DNA from: a virus
Virus record (IMG/VR): IMGVR_UViG_3300003789_000009
Location: 1-24,440 of that record
Direction: 5' to 3' (one strand)
DNA: 24,440 bases
Below the pieces are notes generated by a model. The model worked only from the letters and a program-made list of their open reading frames with translations, was not told the origin of the DNA and did not search any database. Position numbers and translations under genes: made by a program. Positions 15,077 through 21,620 of the stretch are shown in pieces. Each line of letters begins with the position of its first letter. Positions within the stretch are counted from its first letter, which is position 1.

Positions 15077-17701
15077 TTATCTTTGATTGTTGTTAAGGTT
15101 AAAAGACTTGGCACGAAGGGAAGGAACTTTAAAGTCACCTAACCATGCTTCCATAGAGCCTTTGAACTTAGTGATAGTACGACCAGCACGATCTTTCTCA
15201 TGAATCTCAATCAATTGGTCAGCAGCGTACATTGTTGGTGACTTAGCAGCGATCAAAGCATCAGCATAAATCTGTTTTTCAGCAATAGCTAACAATTTAG
15301 CATCTTTGATAGAAGCCAAACTTACATCTTTATAAGCATCGCTATATGCTTGCAAACCACGAGCCATACGCTTGCGGTATGACAAGAGGCTTTCACCAGC
15401 TAATGGGCGAGAAGCAGATTTACCGAAAGCAGCATAGACAGAATCAGCTTTAGCTTGTGCATCAGCATATTTAGCTTCTTCTTCATCTTTTTTAGCAGCT
15501 TCTTCTTCATCGTCACACATGGCTTCTTCGTCATCATCTTTCTTAAATTCCATGTGACCGGGATGCTCAACTTCACCTTCGTCATCTGGCTTAATTTCGC
15601 CAGCTTTACCATGCTCAACAGGATCAGATCCTTCGGCATCTTTTTTAGCTTTACGCATCATGAATTTTTTAGCTTTAGCTTCAGACTCATCATCCATCTT
15701 AGCTTCTTCTTCTTCTTCATCATCGCACATAGCTTCTTCATCGTCATCTTTACGATGTTTAGCCATTTTTGCATCATCATCTTTACGAGCTTTTTTCTTG
15801 TCAGCAGCGGTTACTAGTGGAGCAGCAGGTAAATCTTTTTCCATGCTATCAACACGAGCAGCCAAGTTGCCAAGAGCAGCCAGAATTGCATCAAGTTTTT
15901 CGCCTTGGGCATCTGCCTTTGGCTCAATCATTTTCTCAGTCATATCAGACACCTCAGGGTTAGTTAGTAATACTCCAGCGGGATCTCCGCCCTTGTCCCA
16001 TACCCCTTTAGAACCTCTAGCTTTTGTTACGATAGCTATATGATCTAAAAGGAATGGCACACCTTCAATCAAGAGTGGATCTCCATTCTCAGTTGTAAGT
16101 GTAGTGTTTCCCGCAGTATTGTCAAATACTACGGAAGGTGAGGTGCTAATTTCGCCCTCACAAATCTCGTTTACTGCATCTTGATCGTATATTTTTGCGA
16201 TGCCCCAGACCTCATTGCCCTTAATATATGGCAGCATAATACTTCCTACTGCACGATCTTTAAATTCTTTTGATGTTAAAACTTGTGTATCTGGGTGATC
16301 CATAATGACCATCAAGCCATTGCATCTTTCCAAGAATTGTTGATTTAGATAAAGGGATGGATCTCTCCAAACATTTTCACCAATCGAACCTCGGTAAGCC
16401 AGACCTGTACCAGTAATACGGATTGCCAATAACATAATGTTGGCATACATCTGCGGACTTGGAATCAAGCCTTCCATCATCAATTTTGCTACATCGGTTT
16501 CTGTTTTTGCACTTGCAATTCGGCAAGCAATATCCAGACCGGGGTGAAGGGGTAGTGGTGGGCATTCTAAGTTACACCAATCATAGCCAGTTGACTCGTA
16601 ATTTAGAGTGACAGCTTCTTTTTTGACATTTCTAGCGATATAGGTACAGAATTGCCCATCGTCATATAATACTTCTAGCTTGCCATCGTATTTAAGACCT
16701 GTTTCTTCAAAACATTCTCTACGAGCTGCTTCTTCTAAACTACTGTCTTTTTCATTTTGATGACCACCGGGGACACACCAAGTTCCGGGGAAGTCACCGC
16801 CATTACCTCTGCGAATTAATAGGGTTTCGCCTTCAGCAGTAACGAACATAATTCCTGCTGCACGACCTTGTGCGCCACCATTGTTTGATACTGGCATTTT
16901 GACTAAAGGCTCACTAGCCACTAAATCCGCTGCATCATCTTTAGCATCTGGTACGCAATTTGGCACTTGTTTGCCATTTTTTTCTTTCATACCATATTGC
17001 GTATAGCCTTCCCAACAAGGATCGGCATCAACATACTTTTCTAGCTCATCTATTACCTTGATTAATCCATCTTTCAAGGCATCAACATCGTCATCACACT
17101 TCCATTTTCTCAATGCTTTATTGATTCTAGAATCTGGATCATGGGCTGTTTTGCTAGATGTTAGCTTGGCTTTCATGCCCTTCATTCTGGCGCAGAAAGA
17201 GGCTTTTCTTGAACCGCCTTCTGGCTGTGGGGCTTTTAAATGTGCGCCATGCTCTTTATTGTATGACTCACGACCTTTTTCGTTTAAGCCACCATTTTTG
17301 TTTTTGCCTTCTTTGGTTTCCCATGCTTCGGAATCCTCGCCCATGCGAGGGACTGCGATGTTCTGATCTTTTTTGTATTCGGTAATAAGTTGAGCAATTT
17401 GCGCTATTTCGTTTTGAATAGGTTTAAGTTGCTCTCTACCATTGCGAACTATTACTTCGCTATCTTTTTTGAATTCTGGGGTTGACAGTAAAGTTGGTTC
17501 TTCTGGGAAATCGCCAGAGTTGTCTTGCTTTAGCATTTCAGCGAGTAATACTCTTTCAAGCCATTGTTCGGCTGATTCTTCTTCGCTATCTTCTGAATGC
17601 TTAATGAATTTTTTAGCCACTTCCTGAGGTATTCCGATGTTGCTCTTGCCTGAAGCAGCAGCATACATCGCTTTTCTTTGTTGCTCAGATTGAAATGGCA
17701 T
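15077..17701 (-). CDS. Nudix / DUF2213 prohead protease / acidic scaffold fusion
   Basis: This 874-residue protein contains several modules. Residues 1-36 carry 'MPFQSEQQRKAMYAAASGKS', common in phage head proteins. Residues 137-202 carry 'GGLNEKGRESYN...SFCARMKGMKAKL...RINKALRKWKC', a phage domain I recall as DUF6321. Residues about 278-380 are a Nudix domain (box 312-336, with RECFEETGL; one extra residue in the loop after GG). Residues about 415-585 are DUF2213-like, with H469 and S519/S521 as likely protease residues. Residues about 590-745 are extremely acidic/basic, with two copies of KDDDEEAMCDDEEE 70 residues apart. The C-terminal 130 residues are helical. It likely directs prohead assembly and cleavage. 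DUF2213 as protease is family knowledge; packaging of the Nudix part is inferred. Confidence 0.82.
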   Translation of the reverse strand: MPFQSEQQRKAMYAAASGKSNIGIPQEVAKKFIKHSEDSEEESAEQWLERVLLAEMLKQDNSGDFPEEPTLLSTPEFKKDSEVIVRNGREQLKPIQNEIAQIAQLITEYKKDQNIAVPRMGEDSEAWETKEGKNKNGGLNEKGRESYNKEHGAHLKAPQPEGGSRKASFCARMKGMKAKLTSSKTAHDPDSRINKALRKWKCDDDVDALKDGLIKVIDELEKYVDADPCWEGYTQYGMKEKNGKQVPNCVPDAKDDAADLVASEPLVKMPVSNNGGAQGRAAGIMFVTAEGETLLIRRGNGGDFPGTWCVPGGHQNEKDSSLEEAARRECFEETGLKYDGKLEVLYDDGQFCTYIARNVKKEAVTLNYESTGYDWCNLECPPLPLHPGLDIACRIASAKTETDVAKLMMEGLIPSPQMYANIMLLAIRITGTGLAYRGSIGENVWRDPSLYLNQQFLERCNGLMVIMDHPDTQVLTSKEFKDRAVGSIMLPYIKGNEVWGIAKIYDQDAVNEICEGEISTSPSVVFDNTAGNTTLTTENGDPLLIEGVPFLLDHIAIVTKARGSKGVWDKGGDPAGVLLTNPEVSDMTEKMIEPKADAQGEKLDAILAALGNLAARVDSMEKDLPAAPLVTAADKKKARKDDDAKMAKHRKDDDEEAMCDDEEEEEAKMDDESEAKAKKFMMRKAKKDAEGSDPVEHGKAGEIKPDDEGEVEHPGHMEFKKDDDEEAMCDDEEEAAKKDEEEAKYADAQAKADSVYAAFGKSASRPLAGESLLSYRKRMARGLQAYSDAYKDVSLASIKDAKLLAIAEKQIYADALIAAKSPTMYAADQLIEIHEKDRAGRTITKFKGSMEAWLGDFKVPSLRAKSFNLNNNQR

Positions 17702-17709
17702 AGACTAAC

Positions 17710-18510
17710 CTACTGTTGTTTTTCGGATTGTAACGCTTCCTCACCCTTTTTTGTCAGCATTTCTGCTGGCAATTTTTTTAAATTATATATGTATTTGTAA
17801 GAACAGCGACAATAAACTTCTTCACCGGGGGTTGTTATGTCATCGGTATAACCATTAATCGGTTTTATGTAACCTTTTTCTGATGCCCAGTTACCTCGGA
17901 TCACATAGATTTTATTATCTCTTTCTTTGTGATCTTTACGATAGTTATAGTTTGGTTGTTTCCAATGAGAATGCCATTGACCAGCAATTGCGCCACCATC
18001 AACTGCAACAATATCGTTAATATTTGCAATGAGTTTGTGGGTTTGATCTATTACAACTCTGCGTTGCTCAAAAGGCATTTTGCCTAATGATTTTTTAATA
18101 GCTTGTTTTTCTTTTACTTTATCTACTGCCTTCGAGCCACCAGCAGGAATGGATGTAGCCCATCCTTGAAAACGCTGTAATACATCAGCGATATTCTTTT
18201 CTCTATTTAATTTAATCAGATTAGCGGAAGCCATGATCCTACGATCTAGTTCAGATCGCAGGGTAGGCTTTAATCTATCTACTGTAAATCTAGTAACATT
18301 TTTGTTAATAAGACCGCCCTTAACCACCAGACGATTAAATGCTGTTGTCAAAGCCTTTTCCATTTCCTGATTCATTTTCCAATCAGGAATTAGCTCTTTC
18401 TCAGCAGCCTCTTTGATTTTCTTGAGCCATTCATCAATTCGATCTTGTGAATCGAACCCATGCTCAATAATGTCATTGACGGCAGCGGTCAATACTTCAA
18501 AAAATGTCAT
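17710..18510 (-). CDS. MuF-like head morphogenesis protein
   Basis: This 266-residue protein has a helical N-terminal half (about residues 1-165). The C-terminal MuF-type motif follows at about residues 175-240: 'AGQWHSHWKQPNYNYRKDHKERDNKIYVIRGNWA', then 'PGEEVYCRCSYKYIYNL'. The H..R.DH and CRC residues are the family signature, probably a metal or structural site. Members are minor head proteins bound near the portal. Here the gene lies upstream of the scaffold/protease but is separated from the portal by the kinase and the island of small genes. Its ATG overlaps the preceding stop (ATGA). Confidence 0.85.
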   Translation of the reverse strand: MTFFEVLTAAVNDIIEHGFDSQDRIDEWLKKIKEAAEKELIPDWKMNQEMEKALTTAFNRLVVKGGLINKNVTRFTVDRLKPTLRSELDRRIMASANLIKLNREKNIADVLQRFQGWATSIPAGGSKAVDKVKEKQAIKKSLGKMPFEQRRVVIDQTHKLIANINDIVAVDGGAIAGQWHSHWKQPNYNYRKDHKERDNKIYVIRGNWASEKGYIKPINGYTDDITTPGEEVYCRCSYKYIYNLKKLPAEMLTKKGEEALQSEKQQ

Positions 18511-18677
18511 TCATCGCCTTCAGGCAATTTGCCCCAATTGTCAATGTATTCAGGTGTCATAAGCTCTTTCACCTTCGCATCTTTTCGGGCTTCTTCTTCG
18601 TTGTAAAGCTCATCCCATGACTTGTCACCAACTTTCTCAAGCCATTTCTTTTTTGCTTCTTCAAATGATGTTGCCAT
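18507..18677 (-). CDS. Small conserved-looking protein before MuF gene
   Basis: This 56-residue frame (MATSFEEAKKKWLEKV...NWGKLPEGDE) has a very good AAGGAG site seven bases before the ATG and ends TGA sharing ATGA with the MuF-like gene, so the two are translationally coupled. It is charged and helical with several tryptophans (W12, W21, W48). It overlaps the end of the HTH gene by 17 bases. I do not recognise a family; the coupling suggests a role with the minor head protein. Confidence 0.75.
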   Translation of the reverse strand: MATSFEEAKKKWLEKVGDKSWDELYNEEEARKDAKVKELMTPEYIDNWGKLPEGDE

Positions 18678-18882
18678 AATTACTCCTTTTAATTAAGAAT
18701 AATTCCCATGCACAAGGATGCATTCTGCTCTTGCCAGTTTCGTAATTACTCCATCTTGCTTGAGTAGTATAAATCAAACTAGCAGCTTTAGATTGTGATA
18801 ATTCACCCCTTGCGCCAATAATTTCGGTAGGTAAAGGGACAACCCCAAGGCTGCCCCTATTGCGTTTCTTAGTAATACTCAT
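18661..18882 (-). CDS. Small XRE-like helix-turn-helix protein
   Basis: This 73-residue protein contains 'GARGELSQSKAASLIYTTQARWSNYETGKSRMHPCAWELFLIKRS'. The pattern 'R..LsQ..AA.l.y....rW..yE.G...Mhp..WELF.lK' is a familiar single-domain phage/bacterial HTH of XRE type. It may bind the inverted repeats in this island, but that is not shown. It is preceded by a three-codon mini-ORF (ATG AAA TAT TAA, 18895-18884) with a better-spaced AAGGA than the HTH gene itself, so translation may be by re-initiation. It overlaps the next gene by 17 bases and is the last regulatory-type gene before the head genes resume. Confidence 0.7.
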   Translation of the reverse strand: MSITKKRNRGSLGVVPLPTEIIGARGELSQSKAASLIYTTQARWSNYETGKSRMHPCAWELFLIKRSNYGNII

Positions 18883-18925
18883 ATTAATATTTCATTTTCT
18901 GTCCTTGTTAGAGGGATCACCGCCA

Positions 18926-18942
18926 GAACTATTCTCTAGTTC
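18926..18942. promoter_or_regulatory. Inverted repeat GAACTA-N5-TAGTTC in HTH gene leader
   Basis: A perfect six-base inverted repeat lies 44 bases upstream of the HTH start, in the gap 18883-18985. It could be an operator for the HTH protein or a small RNA hairpin. No clear promoter accompanies it. The same gap holds CGAAAGGAA (18977-18969) not followed by any gene start. Confidence 0.35.
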
Positions 18943-18985
18943 CTTTTAGTAAATATCAGAAGATTTAATTCCTTTCGTATGTTAA

Positions 18986-19210
18986 TTAATATCCGTTAGC
19001 TAAAGCCCAACTTTCAATTTTGTTAATGACTCTTTCTGGTACTTTAATTTGCATTTCATTTTTGTAATTTTCTAAATATCCATTAGATTCCAAAAATTGC
19101 AAACTACCGCTATAGTCACCCTTTACAACAATGCAATCAGACCATTCTTCAGAAAAATCTAATTCACATTCGTAACCTTCTATTACACATTTTAAGTTTT
19201 CGATCTGCAT
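18986..19210 (-). CDS. Small protein of unknown function (74 aa)
   Basis: This 74-residue, acidic protein (MQIENLKCVIEGYECELDFS; DYSGSLQFLESNGYLENY; VINKIESWALANGY) looks like a compact alpha/beta domain. No family is recognised. It has the shared early leader CGAAAGGAAAG before its ATG, and the stop of the upstream LPD29-like gene lies in the same TTAATCC sequence. It is thus the second gene of the transcript from the 19.75 kb promoter. Confidence 0.75.
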   Translation of the reverse strand: MQIENLKCVIEGYECELDFSEEWSDCIVVKGDYSGSLQFLESNGYLENYKNEMQIKVPERVINKIESWALANGY

Positions 19211-19228
19211 TTTCTTTCCTTTCGTGGA

Positions 19229-19717
19229 TTAAGCTGCTTTTTGTTCTGCTACAAAATCATAGTACTGGTTTCTCATATAACCACCAGCAAACAACTGGTA
19301 AACCAGATGACTAGCATAACCATTAAAATTCTGGTTATAAAAGCTGTGAGCTTCTTTAAAGCTATCTGGCGAACCTTCCATGCCAGCGTAATAACCTTTG
19401 ATGAACTGGTAAATTTTTTCGCCCAACTCATCACTCATTTTGTTATTAACAAAGGCATACTTGACTTGTGGAATGTCATCCCGAACATTGTCCATTTCGT
19501 AATAGTCAATCATTCCATCAAAATGACCATACTCAAACTGAGCAACATACGCAACCAACTCAGCATACTGCGCTGGTGGCAGATCCATGACATCAACATT
19601 AATGCTACTGCCCATACTGTAGCTTTTGCTACGAACACTACCAACGATGCCTTTTGACTTCATAAACTGACGAATCATTTTGGCAGCACCAGCATGACGA
19701 CTAATTTGCTTTTCCAT
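19229..19717 (-). CDS. LPD29-like phage/plasmid accessory protein
   Basis: This 162-residue protein reads 'MEKQISRHAGAAKMIRQFMKSKGIVG', then 'SVRSKSYSMGSSINVDVMDLPP', 'YGHFDGMIDYYEMDN' and 'DIPQVKYAFVNNKM'. This combination closely matches my memory of the LPD29 domain (large polyvalent-protein-associated), found as free-standing phage and plasmid proteins and in injected polyvalent proteins. Its biochemical role is unknown. It is the first gene behind the promoter at 19745-19782 with a leader CACGAAAGGAT. Its C-terminal third (SFYNQNFNGYASHLVYQLFAGGY) lies outside the core. Confidence 0.7.
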   Translation of the reverse strand: MEKQISRHAGAAKMIRQFMKSKGIVGSVRSKSYSMGSSINVDVMDLPPAQYAELVAYVAQFEYGHFDGMIDYYEMDNVRDDIPQVKYAFVNNKMSDELGEKIYQFIKGYYAGMEGSPDSFKEAHSFYNQNFNGYASHLVYQLFAGGYMRNQYYDFVAEQKAA

Positions 19718-19744
19718 CTTTAATCCTTTCGTGATTGATTAAGA

Positions 19745-19806
19745 CTACAATTTAATAATATACCTATTTAGAATAGATGCAACAATTATTTTTAAAACTG
19801 TTGCAT
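19745..19806 (-). promoter_or_regulatory. Early promoter P1 with overlapping inverted repeat
   Basis: On minus: -35 TTGCAT (19782-19777), 16-base spacer containing CTATT-CTA-AATAG, -10 TATTAT (19760-19755), and TGTAG ending ten bases past the -10 (19745). ATGCAACA/TGTTGCAT (19777-19784 and 19799-19806) is an inverted repeat that covers the -35. It drives the LPD29-like gene. Confidence 0.72.
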
Positions 19807-19813
19807 TCGAACA

Positions 19814-20146
19814 TCAATCCAACCAACCATCGTAATACTCACCGACAATCCCATTAGCAGCTAAGTAATCCAAGACAGGCTGAACTGATTTGTAGGCTGC
19901 GACATTACCCTGAACAAAACCGCAACGCACAATACTTTTCTCTGCAACTTTTCTTTTGCCTTTGCCCAAATACCAAACTCGTATTGCTTTACCACCACAG
20001 CAACTTCCTACATCACCGATACCAGATTTAATCCATTCTTGATACCAGAGATTTTCAGCAGCAGCAATGACATTCATTTTTTCAACCAAATCAGCATCCT
20101 GATATGCCATTACTTTTTTACCTGCCCAGAGTTCAACTTCTTTCAT
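19814..20146 (-). CDS. Unrecognised 110-aa early-type protein
   Basis: This 110-residue protein (MKEVELWAGKKVMAYQDADL) has a helical N-terminal half with 'LVEKMNVIAAAENLWYQEWIKSG'. A segment with paired cysteines follows, 'GDVGSCCGGKAIRVWYLGKGKRKVAEKSIVRCGFVQGN', then a helix 'VQPVLDYLAANGIVGEYYDGWLD'. The Cys-Cys-Gly-Gly and a later Cys could bind metal but do not match a classic finger. It has the leader CACGAAAGGAAAA and is the second gene of the P2 transcript, after the 28-residue membrane protein. Family unknown. Confidence 0.75.
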   Translation of the reverse strand: MKEVELWAGKKVMAYQDADLVEKMNVIAAAENLWYQEWIKSGIGDVGSCCGGKAIRVWYLGKGKRKVAEKSIVRCGFVQGNVAAYKSVQPVLDYLAANGIVGEYYDGWLD

Positions 20147-20164
20147 GATTTTTCCTTTCGTGGA

Positions 20165-20251
20165 TTAGATTACCAAACCTTCGATTGATTCCATATACAT
20201 TGGATAAACAACCAAGACCAAGACAGCGAGGGCGATTAGTGCGAAGATCAT
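20165..20251 (-). CDS. 28-aa single-pass membrane microprotein
   Basis: The frame encodes MIFALIALAVLVLVVYPMYM followed by ESIEGLVI. Residues 1-16 are almost entirely hydrophobic, one transmembrane helix, with a short polar tail. CGAAAGGAAACAAA precedes the ATG, the same leader as its neighbours. It is the first gene behind promoter P2. The stop lies in TAATCCACGAAAGGA, which is the leader of the next gene, as in other pairs here. Spacing, leader and composition support a real gene. Function is unknown; phage microproteins of this kind can act on the cell membrane. Confidence 0.72.
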   Translation of the reverse strand: MIFALIALAVLVLVVYPMYMESIEGLVI

Positions 20252-20276
20252 TTTGTTTCCTTTCGAGAGTTATTTA

Positions 20277-20338
20277 CTACACTTTCAGTATATACCTATT
20301 AGGTATTAATGCAACAACTTTTTTAGGGTTGTTGCATT
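20277..20338 (-). promoter_or_regulatory. Early promoter P2 with 11-bp inverted repeat
   Basis: On minus: -35 TTGCAT (20314-20309), 16-base spacer with ATACCTA-A-TAGGTAT, -10 TATACT (20292-20287), then TGTAG ten bases on. AATGCAACAAC (20308-20318) and GTTGTTGCATT (20328-20338) form a perfect 11-bp inverted repeat whose promoter-proximal arm contains the -35. It lies just after the stop of the preceding gene (20347). Confidence 0.78.
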
Positions 20339-20346
20339 TTTGCTAC

Positions 20347-20613
20347 TTAGTCCGCATAAATTGTTGGGACTTTTTTCTTACCAAGATAAGTACCCATAAA
20401 TTGAGTTCCTTCTACCTGTGGCGCATATTGACTTATTTTATATTTTGCATCAGATGGTAATGGAACTATCCATAATGAATACTTCATTTTTTTGTTGTTA
20501 TATTTTTGGTTTTGAAACCAATCTATAACTTCAAATAAATCTTCAGAAGTTTTCCATTCCCATCCATTACAGCCATAAAAATGAAAATCATCTTTTTCTT
20601 GAAATATCTGCAT
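20347..20613 (-). CDS. Unrecognised 88-aa early-type protein
   Basis: This 88-residue protein (MQIFQEKDDFHFYGCNGWEWK; FEVIDWFQNQKYNNKKMKY; SLWIVPLPSDAKYKISQYAP) is rich in aromatic residues, with several tryptophans. It appears alpha/beta and ends 'YLGKKKVPTIYAD'. ACGAAAGGAG precedes the ATG at a good distance. It is the third gene of the transcript from P3. No family or motif recognised. Confidence 0.75.
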   Translation of the reverse strand: MQIFQEKDDFHFYGCNGWEWKTSEDLFEVIDWFQNQKYNNKKMKYSLWIVPLPSDAKYKISQYAPQVEGTQFMGTYLGKKKVPTIYAD

Positions 20614-20639
20614 AACAACTCCTTTCGTGGTTGAACTAC

Positions 20640-20837
20640 TTAAAACTTAGAAATCCGATACTCAATATCAAAATGAGTAACATCAAGTGAAACTGCTGCT
20701 GGCTCTTTCTTGAAATACTGATAAGCACAAAAAGACAAGAAATCACCTGCTGGATCAGAAATAAATTGCTCATTAGGGATAAACACACCAACTTTCTGAA
20801 AAGCACCATTAACTTTTTTAGCAACCAAGATATTCAT
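20640..20837 (-). CDS. Unrecognised 65-aa early-type protein
   Basis: The start is placed at ATG 20837-20835 (MNILVAKKVNGAFQKVGVFI) because AAAGGGGG lies 5-12 bases upstream. A longer in-frame start at 20879 would lie within the preceding gene and lacks such a site. The product seems a small beta domain (AKKVNGAFQKVGVFIPNEQF; DVTHFDIEYRISKF). It is second in the P3 transcript, 10 bases after the 57-residue gene. It lacks the CGAAAGGA leader that its neighbours have. Family unknown. Confidence 0.7.
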   Translation of the reverse strand: MNILVAKKVNGAFQKVGVFIPNEQFISDPAGDFLSFCAYQYFKKEPAAVSLDVTHFDIEYRISKF

Positions 20838-20847
20838 AAAACCCCCT

Positions 20848-21021
20848 TTAAGCTGGTTGAAACATCTGACGAGCATCATTCATAAAAATCCGATAAGCGA
20901 TCAATTGCTGTTCGCTAAATTCCTCTGGATTCTGACGAATTTCAATCAAGGCTTCCAAGAACCCAATTCCATAGTCCTGACGATATTCTTCAATAATTGC
21001 AATGGCTTGGTCGATCTGCAT
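20848..21021 (-). CDS. Small helical early-type protein (57 aa)
   Basis: This 57-residue frame (MQIDQAIAIIEEYRQDYGIG; FLEALIEIRQNPEEFSEQQL; IAYRIFMNDARQMFQPA) is predicted as a three-helix bundle and is rich in Glu and Gln. It starts behind CACGAAAGGAAATTAAAA and is the first gene transcribed from promoter P3. The composition and spacing strongly support a real gene. 'EEFSEQQLIAYRIFMNDARQMF' suggests a protein-binding helical module. Function not recognised. Confidence 0.75.
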   Translation of the reverse strand: MQIDQAIAIIEEYRQDYGIGFLEALIEIRQNPEEFSEQQLIAYRIFMNDARQMFQPA

Positions 21022-21050
21022 TTTTAATTTCCTTTCGTGGTTAATTAAGA

Positions 21051-21089
21051 CTACATCTTTATATTATTCCTATTTAGTATAGGTGTCAA
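21051..21089 (-). promoter_or_regulatory. Early promoter P3 (consensus sigma70 type)
   Basis: On minus: -35 TTGACA (21089-21084), 17-base spacer with CCTAT-ACTAA-ATAGG, -10 TAATAT (21066-21061), TGTAG ten bases on (ends 21051). The transcript leader is then TCTTAATTAACCACGAAAGGA, nearly the same as P1. It faces P4 across about 56 bases, making a divergent pair. Confidence 0.82.
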
Positions 21090-21106
21090 ATCTATTTACC
21101 TAAAGT

Positions 21107-21128
21107 GTTGTTTTTGCACACAAACAAC
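21107..21128. repeat. Inverted repeat GTTGTTT-N8-AAACAAC between divergent promoters
   Basis: A perfect seven-base inverted repeat with an eight-base centre lies between the -35 boxes of P3 and P4, a likely regulator-binding position for both promoters. Read directly from sequence; binding is inferred. Confidence 0.5.
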
Positions 21129-21145
21129 AAACCCATCAAACATAT

Positions 21146-21184
21146 TTGCATCTATACCAAATAAGCATTAACATATAAATGTAG
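21146..21184 (+). promoter_or_regulatory. Early promoter P4 (plus strand)
   Basis: -35 TTGCAT (21146-21151), 17-base spacer CTATACCAAATAAGCAT, -10 TAACAT (21169-21174), then TGTAG ending ten bases on (21184). The match in spacing and flanks to P1-P3 identifies it as the same promoter family on the other strand. It drives the 21212 gene behind AAAGGAG. Confidence 0.68.
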
Positions 21185-21211
21185 TGTTAATCATCAATAA
21201 AGGAGTTAATC

Positions 21212-21370
21212 ATGGAAGCAGTTTTGGTAGTTCGTGGGTTCGGAAACAGAGTGCAGATCCCATGCGAACCACTCCCATTTTTGCAGCGTGTGTTCGGGGC
21301 GGTTCGTGCAGAAAGAATCATGGCAGGTCTTGATCGTAACTATGGTGTGTTGATTGGGGGTGCAGCATGA
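21212..21370 (+). CDS. Small protein, first gene of plus-strand cassette (52 aa)
   Basis: The 52-residue frame encodes MEAVLVVRGFGNRVQIPCEP and then 'LPFLQRVFGAVRAERIMAGLDRNYGVLIGGAA'. AAAGGAG lies seven bases before the ATG, and promoter P4 is just upstream. The stop overlaps the next ATG (ATGA), so both are coupled. It is basic, with a possible beta-hairpin then helix. The base composition is richer in G and C than its neighbours. No family recognised. Confidence 0.75.
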   Translation: MEAVLVVRGFGNRVQIPCEPLPFLQRVFGAVRAERIMAGLDRNYGVLIGGAA

Positions 21371-21609
21371 TTTCAGAATTCGATCAGCAATGTTATGGCT
21401 GTGACATTCAAGAGTTCATTGCCCAGATCCAACAAAATATTAGCTATCAGCTTTCTGGTGCAAATATGGTTGTTGCTGGTTTGATGAGTGATGCTCAAGA
21501 AGAACTGGCTGTGGGTGCGAATGAAAGAGCTAGACAAACGCTAAACCGAGCCAAAGCAGTTTTGTTTGAAATTATGGATGGTAATTTAGTTGGTAATGTA
21601 GCGAGATAA
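21367..21609 (+). CDS. Small helical protein of plus cassette (80 aa)
   Basis: This 80-residue protein (MISEFDQQCYGCDIQEFIAQ; IQQNISYQLSGANMVVAGLM; SDAQEELAVGANERARQTLN; RAKAVLFEIMDGN) is mostly helical. The second half 'MSDAQEELAVGANERARQTLNRAKAVLFEI' resembles short helical-hairpin phage proteins. A CYGC pair lies near the N-terminus. It is coupled by ATGA to the upstream gene. Family not recognised. Confidence 0.75.
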   Translation: MISEFDQQCYGCDIQEFIAQIQQNISYQLSGANMVVAGLMSDAQEELAVGANERARQTLNRAKAVLFEIMDGNLVGNVAR

Positions 21610-21620
21610 CGAAAGGAACT

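Noticed and set aside
15455-15817. Plus-strand frame with a long phenylalanine/serine-rich product opposite the scaffold gene
   Set aside because: It is the antisense of the Glu/Asp/Lys repeat codons; composition and lack of a ribosome site show it is not a gene.
20308-20338. GCAAC inverted repeat as a Rho-independent terminator for the preceding minus gene
   Set aside because: On the minus strand the stem is followed by AATACC, not a T tract, and it covers the next -35; operator is more likely, although partial termination is not excluded.
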